This document shows, one piece after another, positions 1-6,559 of a stretch of 25,544 nucleotides of DNA. Position 1 is the first letter of the stretch, and each line of letters opens with the position of its first letter. A model generated the notes under the pieces. It had not been told where the DNA came from, searched no databases, and saw nothing but the letters and a program-made list of their open reading frames with translations. Made by a program: the position numbers and the translations under genes. The DNA lies in contig NZ_CALDGS010000136.1 in the NCBI RefSeq assembly GCF_937941905.1, forward strand, positions 1-25,544, read 5' to 3'. Source of the stretch: an uncultured Mycolicibacterium sp. Its GTDB lineage: Bacteria > Actinomycetota > Actinomycetes > Mycobacteriales > Mycobacteriaceae.

Positions 1-79
1 GCTACTCGACCGTCCTCATGGGTCGATCCGCAAGCTACTCGACCGTCCTCATGGGTCGATCCGCAAGCTACTCGACCGT
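1..79. repeat. 33-bp tandem repeat downstream of rplK
   Basis: Two complete 33-bp units (1-33 and 34-66) are identical, and a third partial unit (67-79) merges into the 3' end of rplK. On the rplK strand each unit carries a 6-bp stem, TCGACC/GGTCGA, around a 9-nt loop (on the plus strand, stem 6-11 with 21-26). The unit length is a multiple of three, so each copy repeats the rplK end (GTC GAG TAG) in frame and would read LADRPMRTVE-stop after the rplK stop. The array touches the window edge, so the true copy number is unknown. It lies where the rplK-rplA spacer is expected. Confidence 0.9.
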
Positions 80-496
80 GATCCCCATCGACCGTGCGGT
101 GCCGACGATGATCTTGGCCGCCGCGTCGATGTCGTTGGCGTTCAGGTCTTCCTTCTTGGTCTCGGCGATCTCGCGCACCTGGTCCCAGGAGACCTTGCCG
201 ACCTTGTCCTTGTGCGGGTTGCCCGAACCCTTCTGCAGACCGGCGGCCTTGAGCAGCAGCTGCGAGGCCGGCGGGGTCTTCAGCTTGAAGTCGAAGCTGC
301 GGTCCTCGTAGACGGTGATCTCGACGGGGACGATGTTGCCCCGCTGGCTCTCCGTCGCGGCGTTGTAGGCCTTGCAGAACTCCATGATGTTGACGCCGTG
401 CTGGCCGAGCGCCGGGCCCACCGGGGGCGCCGGGTTGGCCTGGCCGGCCTGGATCTGCAGCTTGATCAGCCCGATGACTTTCTTCTTCGGGGCCAT
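68..496 (-). CDS. rplK: 50S ribosomal protein L11
   Basis: L11 binds 23S rRNA at the GTPase-associated centre with the L10/L12 stalk and takes part in factor-dependent GTP hydrolysis. The 142-residue length is usual for the family. The proline-rich N-terminal segment around residues 20-32 (NPAPPVGPALGQ) is the classic L11 signature, and the C-terminal RNA-binding domain follows. The ATG start at 496-494 has an AAAGGA-type ribosome binding site about 10 nt upstream. It is the last gene seen in the secE-nusG-rplK run, 42 bp after nusG. rplA normally follows, but the window ends first. The 33-bp repeat begins within the last codons. Confidence 0.98.
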   Translation of the reverse strand: MAPKKKVIGLIKLQIQAGQANPAPPVGPALGQHGVNIMEFCKAYNAATESQRGNIVPVEITVYEDRSFDFKLKTPPASQLLLKAAGLQKGSGNPHKDKVGKVSWDQVREIAETKKEDLNANDIDAAAKIIVGTARSMGITVE

Positions 497-538
497 TGGT
501 GTTGGTGTTCCTTTCTAGGGCGGATGCCGGTGCGGCGG

Positions 539-1369
539 CTAGATCTTGGCGACCTGGTTGAAGGTCAACTCGACAGGTGTTTCGCGGCCGAAGATGGACA
601 CCAGCACCTTGAGCTTCTGCTGTTCGGCGTTGACCTCGCTGATCGAGGCGGGCAGCGTCGCGAACGGGCCGTCCATGACGGTGACCGACTCGCCGACCTC
701 GAAGTCCACCTCGACCGGCGGACGCTCGGCCCCGGCGGTCTCGGCGGCCGCCCCGGCGGTGGCGGCGGCCTTGCCCGGCTTCTTGGCCGCGGCCGGCGGC
801 AGCAGGAACTTCACCACGTCGTCGAGGCTCAGCGGCGACGGCCGCGACGTCGCCCCGACGAAACCGGTCACGCCCGGGGTGTTGCGCACCGCGGCCCACG
901 ACTCGTCGTTGAGCTCCATGCGGACCAGGATGTAGCCCGGCAGCACCTTGCGGTTGACCTGCTTGCGCTGGCCGTTCTTGATCTCGGTGACCTCTTCGGT
1001 GGGCACCTCCACCTGGAAGATGTAGTCGCCGACGTCGAGGTTCTGCACGCGGGTCTCGAGATTGGCCTTGACCTTGTTCTCGTAACCGGCGTAGGAGTGC
1101 ACGACGTACCACTGACCGGGCAGCCGGCGCAGCTCCTTCTTGAGCTTCTCGGCCGGGTCCTCCTCCTCTTCGGGAGTCTCCTCGGCGGCCTCGCCGGTCT
1201 CGTCGGCCGCTGCCGCGTCGGTGGTGGCCTCGTCGCTCACCGCGTCCTCAGCCTCGACCCCCGCGGCGGCAGGCTCCGAGTCGGATGCGTCAACCGCATC
1301 GACGGCCTCATCCGACGGCACGTCGGCGGCCGGACGCTCGTCGCGCTCATCGCCGTCGAAGCTAGTCAC
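539..1369 (-). CDS. nusG: Transcription termination/antitermination factor NusG
   Basis: NusG binds RNA polymerase and modulates pausing, termination and coupling to translation. The 276-residue protein starts with about 85 low-complexity residues rich in Asp, Glu and Ala, a mycobacterial feature that is longer here than the M. tuberculosis version I recall (about 238 residues in total). The NGN domain begins at GQWYVVHSYAGYENKVK (about 85-190). An Ala/Lys-rich linker (about 191-218) leads to the C-terminal KOW domain with GESVTVMDGPFATLPA. The ATG at 1369 lies 27 bp downstream of secE on the same strand, so the two are almost certainly cotranscribed. Confidence 0.97.
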   Translation of the reverse strand: MTSFDGDERDERPAADVPSDEAVDAVDASDSEPAAAGVEAEDAVSDEATTDAAAADETGEAAEETPEEEEDPAEKLKKELRRLPGQWYVVHSYAGYENKVKANLETRVQNLDVGDYIFQVEVPTEEVTEIKNGQRKQVNRKVLPGYILVRMELNDESWAAVRNTPGVTGFVGATSRPSPLSLDDVVKFLLPPAAAKKPGKAAATAGAAAETAGAERPPVEVDFEVGESVTVMDGPFATLPASISEVNAEQQKLKVLVSIFGRETPVELTFNQVAKI

Positions 1370-1396
1370 GTCTCAAGTCCTCTCTGCAGTTGCCGG

Positions 1397-1849
1397 TCAG
1401 TTGCCGAACACCAGCGACACCAGCCGGGCCAGGCCGTAGTCGGCGCCGTAGATCAGCGCCACCATGAACGCCAGGAAGGCCAACACCACCGTGGTGTAGT
1501 TGACCATCTGCTTGCGGTTCGGCCAGATCACCTTCCGCAGCTCGGCAACGACCTGCTTCAGGTAGTTCCAGACGAAGGCGAACGGGTTGGGTCGACCGGC
1601 GCCCTTCTTCGCGGCCTTGGCCTTGTCGGCCGCGCCGTCCTTGGCCTCGGCACCCTGGGTGGTGCCGGCCTCCTCGGTGGCGGTGGCGTCGTCGCCGCCG
1701 GCGGCCGCGCTGCGACGCGCCCGCTTCCCGGTGGGACGCGCCGGCCGCGTCACGACCGCCGTCTGGCCGCGGTCCTGACCCGTGGCCTCGGTCCCGGCGA
1801 TCTCGGCACCGCTACCCGTGGAGTCGGCACCGTCGCGCTCGTCGCTCAC
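1397..1849 (-). CDS. secE: Preprotein translocase subunit SecE
   Basis: SecE is the small essential membrane subunit of the SecYEG protein-export channel. The 150-residue protein has an Ala/Thr/Glu-rich cytosolic N-terminus of about 85 residues. The conserved amphipathic segment follows (YLKQVVAELRKVIWPNRKQM), then one membrane helix at about 118-138. The GTG start at 1849-1847 is preceded by GGGAG at a suitable distance. Actinobacterial SecE usually carries this kind of extension before a single helix. It lies between tRNA-Trp and nusG in the conserved trpT-secE-nusG order. Confidence 0.96.
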   Translation of the reverse strand: MSDERDGADSTGSGAEIAGTEATGQDRGQTAVVTRPARPTGKRARRSAAAGGDDATATEEAGTTQGAEAKDGAADKAKAAKKGAGRPNPFAFVWNYLKQVVAELRKVIWPNRKQMVNYTTVVLAFLAFMVALIYGADYGLARLVSLVFGN

Positions 1850-1920
1850 CGGATGCTCCCTCGTCTGGTCGTCTGGTGGTCACCTTCCAGTGTCCACACA
1901 TTTCGAGTATTCAGTTTGAG

Positions 1921-1993
1921 CAGGGGCGACAGGACTCGAACCTGCAACCTGCGGTTTTGGAGACCGCTGCTCTACCACTTGAGCTACGCCCCT
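1921..1993 (-). tRNA. trpT: tRNA-Trp (anticodon CCA)
   Basis: The minus strand folds as a complete 73-nt cloverleaf. The acceptor AGGGGCG pairs with CGCCCCT, with discriminator G. The D arm is GCTC/GAGC, the anticodon loop CTCCAAA holds CCA, and the T arm contains TTCGAAC. No 3' CCA is encoded. It lies between hadC and secE, its usual mycobacterial place. Confidence 0.97.
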
Positions 1994-2110
1994 TCGGGAA
2001 GGCACGACCGGTGCCCCGGCCGGTTCGGGAGCTCACACAATTCGCGCGCTCCCTCTCGGTCCGACCAGACCGGAGCGGGCAGCGCGCTGTAGTGGGAGAA
2101 CCCGGGCCCG

Positions 2111-2116
2111 AGTCTA
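2111..2116 (-). promoter_or_regulatory. Candidate -10 element for tRNA-Trp/secE/nusG
   Basis: The minus strand reads TAGACT, a good match to the mycobacterial SigA -10 pattern TANNNT, about 118 nt upstream of the tRNA-Trp 5' end. No convincing -35 is seen. The 144-bp spacer 1994-2137 between tRNA-Trp and hadC holds no gene. Confidence 0.4.
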
Positions 2117-2137
2117 GCGTGCCACCCGCGAAACTTA

Positions 2138-2656
2138 CTAATCCGTATCGTGGGTGACCGGTTTGCGCAGGACCTGGCCGGTCTCCGGGTCCCAGCCGGC
2201 CGAGATCGAGTTGTCGCCCTCGTGCCCCATCAGGGTGGTGAAGGACTCCATCACGACCTCGCCGTTCTCGTCGGTCAGCACGTTGCGGGTGGTGACGATG
2301 TCGGCACCGAAGCGCTCGTCCACCGACTCGATGTACATGGTGCCGTTGAGCCGGTCACCCTCGACGATCGGGCGGTGGAACTTGAACTTCTGGTCCACCT
2401 GCACGATCTGCATCGTCTCGAAGCCGACGTCGACGTGCTGGAAGAAGTGCCGCTGGATCATCACCGCGAAGATCGACATGAAGGTCAGCGGCGCGACCAG
2501 CCCGGAATGCCCGAGCTCGGCGGCCGCCTTCTCGTCCAGCGACGCCGGATCGTGCGCCTTGATCGCGTTGGCGAACTGCCGGATCTGCTCCCGGCCGACG
2601 ACGAAACAGTCCGGGTACTTCCAGACCATCCCGCGGATATCAGTCTTGAGTGCCAT
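2138..2656 (-). CDS. hadC: (3R)-hydroxyacyl-ACP dehydratase subunit HadC
   Basis: HadC pairs with HadB to form a dehydratase of the FAS-II system, acting late in meromycolate chain elongation. The 172-residue protein has the hot-dog features of the non-catalytic partner: the N-terminal MxWxYPDxFxVGREQ block, the central APLTF segment (about residues 55-59) and the QIVQVDQKF strand. The C-terminal tail is a few residues longer than the M. tuberculosis version I recall. The ATG at 2656 lies 18 bp after the hadB stop and has only a weak ribosome binding site, suggesting coupling to hadB. It resembles HadA of this cluster, and order plus the tail separate the two. Confidence 0.95.
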   Translation of the reverse strand: MALKTDIRGMVWKYPDCFVVGREQIRQFANAIKAHDPASLDEKAAAELGHSGLVAPLTFMSIFAVMIQRHFFQHVDVGFETMQIVQVDQKFKFHRPIVEGDRLNGTMYIESVDERFGADIVTTRNVLTDENGEVVMESFTTLMGHEGDNSISAGWDPETGQVLRKPVTHDTD

Positions 2657-2674
2657 GTGCTCGGACCGCCTGTG

Positions 2675-3103
2675 CTAGGCCAGCTTGGCGACCGCGATGG
2701 CGCGGCCGAAGATCTTCTTGCCGCCGGTCGTGGCCGACAGCGCGATGGTGACCGTCTTGGTCTCCGGGTCGGCGGACTTGATCCGGCCGCTGAACACGAT
2801 CTCCGCGCCCCGGCCGTCGTTGGGCACCGGCACCACCGCGGTGAAGCGCACGTTGTACTCGGTCACCGCGCCCGGGTCGCCGACCCACTCGGAGATGTAG
2901 CCGCCGCCGAGGCCCATGGTGAGCATGCCGTGGGCGATGGCGGTGTCGAGGCCGACCTGTTTGGCGATCTCGTCGTCCCAGTGGATCGGATTGAGGTCAC
3001 CCGACACACCGGCGTAGTTCACCAGGTCGGCGCGGGTCAGTTGGACGACCTTCTCGGGAAGCTGGTCGCCGACCTTGACCGAACCGAACTCACGCAGAGC
3101 CAT
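2675..3103 (-). CDS. hadB: (3R)-hydroxyacyl-ACP dehydratase catalytic subunit HadB
   Basis: HadB is the catalytic hot-dog subunit shared by HadAB and HadBC, which remove water from 3-hydroxyacyl-ACP in FAS-II mycolate synthesis. The 142-residue protein keeps the hydratase motif with Asp36 and His41 (GDLNPIHWDD), the catalytic pair of the family. I chose the ATG at 3103 (MALREF) because it gives the family length and follows an AAAAGGG ribosome binding site. A longer frame from 3136 would add 11 unsupported residues lying inside hadA. It overlaps the 3' end of hadA by 14 bp, so translational coupling and equal production of the partners are likely. Confidence 0.97.
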   Translation of the reverse strand: MALREFGSVKVGDQLPEKVVQLTRADLVNYAGVSGDLNPIHWDDEIAKQVGLDTAIAHGMLTMGLGGGYISEWVGDPGAVTEYNVRFTAVVPVPNDGRGAEIVFSGRIKSADPETKTVTIALSATTGGKKIFGRAIAVAKLA

Positions 3104-3569
3104 CAGCAAAACCCTTTTCTCCGTCGTCGCCCGCACGCCCGGCCAGGGTCGTGTAGGTCTCCTGAACCACCTCGCCGTTCTCGTCGGTGACGACGCTCTT
3201 CAGCACGACGATGTCGGTGCCGAAGGACCGTCGCACCGAGTCACAGTAGACGTCACAGAAGAGCTTGTCCCCGGCCGTGATGGGCTTGAGGTACCTGAGC
3301 TCCTGGTCGACCTGCACGATCTTGGAGTCGTTGACGCTGATGCCGGCGTGGTGCAGGAACGCCAGCTGCGCCATGTAGCCGAAGATCGAGGTGAAGGTCA
3401 GCGGCGCGACCAGGGCGTCGTAGCCCAGTTCGGCGGCGGCCGCCTCCTCGAAGAAGGCGGGATGATCGTTCTTGACCGCGGTGGCGAATTCGCGGATCTT
3501 CTCGCGGCCCACCACGTAGCAGTCGGGATAGCGGAAATGGACCCCGACGAGCTTCTCTGACAGCGACAC
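3090..3569 (-). CDS. hadA: (3R)-hydroxyacyl-ACP dehydratase subunit HadA
   Basis: HadA is the non-catalytic hot-dog partner of HadB. HadAB handles the early elongation cycles of FAS-II meromycolate synthesis. The 159-residue protein has the RYPDCYVVGREKIREFA block at 13-29, APLTF at 55-59 and the C-terminal ETYTTLAGRAG. The start is GTG at 3569-3567 with AGGTAGG upstream at a rather long distance. Position 61 is Ser (TCG, 3389-3387), where M. tuberculosis HadA has the Cys61 modified by activated thiacetazone and isoxyl. It is the first gene of hadABC, 67 bp after rpmG, with no clear promoter between. Confidence 0.96.
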   Translation of the reverse strand: MSLSEKLVGVHFRYPDCYVVGREKIREFATAVKNDHPAFFEEAAAAELGYDALVAPLTFTSIFGYMAQLAFLHHAGISVNDSKIVQVDQELRYLKPITAGDKLFCDVYCDSVRRSFGTDIVVLKSVVTDENGEVVQETYTTLAGRAGDDGEKGFADGSA

Positions 3570-3636
3570 GACTGATGTACCTACCTGTGCGGGCGCGCGG
3601 CCCGAGCAGGGTCGGCGCGGCCGGGAGCCGGGCGGA

Positions 3637-3804
3637 CTAGCGGGTCTCTTTGTGCGGCTGGTGGGTCTTGCAGTTCGGGCAGAACTTCTTCAGCTCCAGC
3701 CGATCGGGGTCGTTGCGCCGATTCTTACGAGTGATGTAGTTGCGGTGCTTGCACACCTCGCAGGCGAGGGTGATCTTCGGCCGCACATCGGTACTGGAGG
3801 CCAC
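3637..3804 (-). CDS. rpmG: 50S ribosomal protein L33
   Basis: L33 is a small zinc-binding protein of the large ribosomal subunit. The 55-residue protein reads MASSTDVRPKITLACEVCKH at the start, with zinc ligands in two CxxC pairs (Cys15/Cys18 and Cys42/Cys45), so it is the zinc-containing form. The start is GTG at 3804-3802, with GAAGGA about 9 nt upstream. It lies between tRNA-Met and hadA, the usual position for the rpmG2 copy in mycobacteria. Confidence 0.96.
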   Translation of the reverse strand: MASSTDVRPKITLACEVCKHRNYITRKNRRNDPDRLELKKFCPNCKTHQPHKETR

Positions 3805-3843
3805 GTCAGTCGTCCTTCGTCAAACGTCGTCAGTTCGGAAGTC

Positions 3844-3920
3844 TGGTAGCGGTGGGGGGACTCGATCCCCCGACCTCACGATTATGAGTCGTGCGCTCTA
3901 ACCAGCTGAGCTACACCGCC
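3844..3920 (-). tRNA. metT: tRNA-Met (anticodon CAT, elongator type)
   Basis: The minus strand gives a full cloverleaf. The acceptor GGCGGTG pairs with CACCGCT (one G-T pair), the anticodon loop CTCATAA sits on a CACGA/TCGTG stem, and the T loop is TCGAGTC. The 3' CCA is encoded (3846-3844). It lacks the three G-C pairs under the anticodon loop typical of initiator tRNA. A tRNA-Ile with modified CAT cannot be wholly excluded, but position next to tRNA-Thr and rpmG favours Met. Confidence 0.93.
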
Positions 3921-3983
3921 ATGCCAGCGCCACCGTCGCGAACGGCCACCGCAGGAGGTGTGTCACCCGCTCGGTGTACACCG

Positions 3984-4056
3984 AGCCCCCTAACGGAATC
4001 GAACCGTTGACCTTTTCCTTACCATGGAAACGCTCTGCCGACTGAGCTAAGGGGGC
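3984..4056 (-). tRNA. thrT: tRNA-Thr (anticodon GGT)
   Basis: The minus strand forms a 73-nt cloverleaf. The acceptor GCCCCCT pairs with AGGGGGC, with discriminator T. The D arm is GCTC/GAGC, the anticodon loop ATGGTAA holds GGT on a TTTCC/GGAAA stem, and the T loop is TTCGATT. No CCA is encoded. It is the first gene of the minus-strand block. The 63-bp spacer to tRNA-Met holds nothing recognisable. Confidence 0.97.
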
Positions 4057-4101
4057 CAAACCCTCTGGCACGTGGCTGGGCCAGTGCCGCAGGCCTTGTA
4101 G

Positions 4102-4131
4102 AGGTTACAACCTGCTCCGCGTAAGCACCAA
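4102..4131 (-). promoter_or_regulatory. Likely SigA promoter of thrT-metT-rpmG-hadABC
   Basis: On the minus strand TTGGTG (4131-4126) and TAACCT (4107-4102) are separated by 18 bp. The predicted transcription start near 4095 is about 39 nt upstream of the tRNA-Thr 5' end. No clear promoter lies between tRNA-Met and hadA, so this one may drive both tRNAs and the had genes. Confidence 0.55.
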
Positions 4132-4166
4132 ATGAGCCGGTCAGGCCGGGTGAGGAGGCGTTTTCG

Positions 4167-5039
4167 GTGACCGAGCCCGGCATCGCCCGTGTGGCGGTGT
4201 ACATCGACTTCGACAACATCGTCATCTCCCGCTACGACCAGCTGCACGGCCGCAACGCGTTCCAGCGCGACAAGGCCAAGCCGCCGCCCGACCATGCCGA
4301 GCGGCTGGCCGCGGCGACCATCGACGTCGGCGCCATCATCGACTACGCCGCGTCCTTCGGGACGCTGGTGCTCACCCGCGCCTACGCCGACTGGTCCACC
4401 GAGGTCAACGCCTCCTACCGGGGGCAGCTCGTCAGCCGCGCGGTGGACCTGGTGCAGCTGTTCCCGGCGGCCGCCTACGGCAAGAACGGCGCCGACATCC
4501 GGCTGGCCGTCGACGCCGTGGAGGACATGTTCCGGCTGCCGGACCTGACCCACGTCGTGATCGTCGCCGGCGACTCGGACTACATCGCGCTCGCACAGCG
4601 CTGCAAGCGGCTCGGGCGCTACGTGGTGGGCATCGGGGTGGCCGGCTCCACCAGCCGCTCGCTGATGGCAGCCTGCGACGAGTTCGTCAGCTACGACGCG
4701 CTGCCCGGGGTGGAGGCCGTCGAGCCGAAGAACCAGCCCAAGCGGCGCGCCAAGCGGTCCGAGCCGGGCGGCGCCGACGAGGAGCCGCCGGCCGACCCGC
4801 AGGCGGCCGCCACGGCGTTGCTGGAGCGGGCGCTGCGCATCGCCCACGGCAAGGACGACGCCGACTGGCTGCACAACTCCGAGGTCAAGGCGCAGATGAA
4901 GCGGATGGACCCGTCGTTCTCCGAGAAGGCGCTGGGCTACCGGTCCTTCAGCGACTTCCTGCGCTCCCGGTCCGGGCTGGTCGACCTCGACGAGAGCAGT
5001 ACCACCCGGATGGTGCGGCTGCACCGCGAGGACGACTGA
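4167..5039 (+). CDS. NYN (PIN-like) domain ribonuclease with C-terminal LOTUS/OST-HTH-like domain
   Basis: The 290-residue protein is probably a metal-dependent RNase. The N-terminal NYN domain (about 8-165) shows the acidic cluster of the family: Asp14, Asp16 and Asn17 in YIDFDN, Asp110 in KNGADIRL, Asp116, and Asp136/Asp138 in GDSDYI. A charged linker (about 178-212) leads to a C-terminal region (about 215-280, WLHNSEVKAQMKRMDPSF through FLRSRSGLVDL) that looks like a LOTUS/OST-HTH fold, often paired with NYN nucleases. The GTG start at 4167 follows a strong GAGGAGG site (4152-4158). It is divergent from tRNA-Thr and convergent with udgA. The RNA substrate is unknown. Confidence 0.85.
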   Translation: MTEPGIARVAVYIDFDNIVISRYDQLHGRNAFQRDKAKPPPDHAERLAAATIDVGAIIDYAASFGTLVLTRAYADWSTEVNASYRGQLVSRAVDLVQLFPAAAYGKNGADIRLAVDAVEDMFRLPDLTHVVIVAGDSDYIALAQRCKRLGRYVVGIGVAGSTSRSLMAACDEFVSYDALPGVEAVEPKNQPKRRAKRSEPGGADEEPPADPQAAATALLERALRIAHGKDDADWLHNSEVKAQMKRMDPSFSEKALGYRSFSDFLRSRSGLVDLDESSTTRMVRLHREDD

Positions 5040-5072
5040 GCGGCTCCGTCGCGGGCGACGACTGAGCGGCTC
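5031..5072. repeat. Tandem duplication over the 3' end of the NYN gene
   Basis: The 16-bp string GACGACTGAGCGGCTC occurs at 5031-5046 and again at 5057-5072, a 26-bp period. The first copy holds the stop codon of the NYN gene, and the second lies in the 37-bp spacer before the convergent udgA stop. Confidence 0.85.
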
Positions 5073-5076
5073 GCCG

Positions 5077-6405
5077 TCAGGGCCGGCCGATGCCCCGGTA
5101 GGTCCACCCGGCCGCGCGCCACCGCCGCGGATCGAGGCAGTTGCGTCCGTCGACCACGTAGCGCCGGCGCACCACCGCACCCAGCTCGGCCGGATCCAGC
5201 TCGACGAACTGCCGCCACTCGGTGAGGATCATCACCACGTCGGCGCCCCGGCACGCGGTGGCGACGTCGGGTGCGTACTCGAGGGTGGGGAAGAGCCGGC
5301 GGGCGTTCTGCATGGCCTCCGGGTCGTAGACGCTCACCGCCGCGCCCTGCAGCTGGATCTGCCCGGCGATGTTGAGCGCGGGGGAGTCCCGCACGTCGTC
5401 GGAGTCGGGTTTGAACGCCGCCCCGAGCACCGCCACCCGGGTGCCGATGAACGACCCGCCGGCGGCCTCGCGGGCCAGCTCCACCGCCTTGTTGCGGCGA
5501 CGCATGTTGATGCCGTCCACCTCGCGCAGCAGCGCGAAGGCCTGGCCGGCGCCGAGTTCACCGGCCATGGCGATGAACGCCCGGATGTCCTTGGGCAGGC
5601 AGCCCCCGCCGAAGCCGATCCCGGCGTTGAGGAAGTGCCGTCCGATGCGGGCGTCGTAGCCGATGGCGTCGGCCAGCACCGTCACGTCCGCACCGGCGGC
5701 CTCGCACACCTCGGCGATGGCGTTGATGAACGAGATCTTGGTGGCCAGGAACGCGTTGGCCGCGGTCTTCACCAGCTCGGCGGTGGCCAGGTCGGTGACC
5801 AGGAAGGGGATCCGCTCGTCGAGCAGCCGGGCGTACACCTGCCGGGCCACCGCCTCGGCGTTGCCCGGGCGGTCCCGGTCGACGCCGAGCACGATGCGGT
5901 CCGGGTGCAGGGTGTCGCGCACCGCGTGGCCCTCGCGCAGGAACTCCGGGTTCCAGGCCAGCTCCACCCGGTCGCCGGCGGGCGCGAGCTCGCGCACCCG
6001 GGCGCCGAGCCGGGCGGCGGTGCCGGCCGGCACCGTGGATTTGCCGAAGATCACCGCGGGTCGTTCCAGCAAAGGACCGAGCGTTTCGATGACCGCGTCG
6101 ACATAACGCAGATCCGCGGCGAGTTCGCCGGGTTTCTGCGGGGTACCGACGGCGATGAAATGCACATCGGCGAATTCGGCCGCCTCGCGGTAGGAGGAGG
6201 TGAACCGCAGCCGGCCGGTGTCGATGTTGGCGCGCAGGAGCTCCTGCAGACCCGGCTCGAAGAAGGGCAATTCACCGGCGGCGAGTTTTCCCAGCCTGCC
6301 TTCGTCGACATCCACCCCGAGCACCTCGTGGCCGAGTTCGGCCATGCAGGCCGCGTGCGTCGCGCCGAGGTACCCGGTGCCGAATACGGCGATGCGGCAG
6401 GACAT
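5077..6405 (-). CDS. udgA: UDP-glucose 6-dehydrogenase
   Basis: The enzyme oxidises UDP-glucose to UDP-glucuronate with two NAD+, supplying uronic acid for polysaccharides. The 442-residue protein has the N-terminal Rossmann motif GTGYLG (9-14), GKSTVPAGT near 121-129 and NPEFLREG (152-159). The central domain holds Lys213 in the ELVKTAANAFLA helix. The catalytic Cys269 is in GFGGGCLPKD with Asp273, and a C-terminal UDP-binding domain contains AAFKPDSDDVRDSP. I took ATG at 6405 because it begins at the Rossmann fold and follows GGAAGGAA; a longer frame would add 33 unrelated residues. The closest match recalled is M. tuberculosis UdgA. Neither neighbour indicates a polysaccharide operon. Confidence 0.95.
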   Translation of the reverse strand: MSCRIAVFGTGYLGATHAACMAELGHEVLGVDVDEGRLGKLAAGELPFFEPGLQELLRANIDTGRLRFTSSYREAAEFADVHFIAVGTPQKPGELAADLRYVDAVIETLGPLLERPAVIFGKSTVPAGTAARLGARVRELAPAGDRVELAWNPEFLREGHAVRDTLHPDRIVLGVDRDRPGNAEAVARQVYARLLDERIPFLVTDLATAELVKTAANAFLATKISFINAIAEVCEAAGADVTVLADAIGYDARIGRHFLNAGIGFGGGCLPKDIRAFIAMAGELGAGQAFALLREVDGINMRRRNKAVELAREAAGGSFIGTRVAVLGAAFKPDSDDVRDSPALNIAGQIQLQGAAVSVYDPEAMQNARRLFPTLEYAPDVATACRGADVVMILTEWRQFVELDPAELGAVVRRRYVVDGRNCLDPRRWRAAGWTYRGIGRP

Positions 6406-6485
6406 CGAATTTCCTTCCGTGTTCCCCGGCGGTGGTCGGCGTAACCGGCCAGGGCAAATATCGCTCCGTCCGAATTTCGGCGTCG

Positions 6486-6491
6486 AGCGTA
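6486..6491 (-). promoter_or_regulatory. Candidate -10 element for udgA
   Basis: The minus strand reads TACGCT (TANNNT type) about 80 nt upstream of the udgA start, with no good -35. Confidence 0.35.
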
Positions 6492-6500
6492 GTCGAGCCG

Positions 6501-6531
6501 GCAATTCCTCCGTTTCGGGTTCGGGAATTGC
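6501..6531. promoter_or_regulatory. Inverted repeat between mmaA4 and udgA
   Basis: Perfect 8-bp arms GCAATTCC (6501-6508) and GGAATTGC (6524-6531) flank a 15-nt loop, between the mmaA4 stop and the candidate udgA promoter. It could be the mmaA4 terminator (no T-run is seen) or an operator for udgA. Confidence 0.55.
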
Positions 6532-6559
6532 GGGAGTGTTCTCGCAGGGCCGGTCCCGG

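Noticed and set aside
1..79. CRISPR array
   Set aside because: The units are contiguous with no unique spacers and no cas genes are present.
212..2092. 626-codon plus-strand frame across rplK, nusG, secE and tRNA-Trp
   Set aside because: It runs antisense through four certain genes, and its composition is a codon-shadow pattern.
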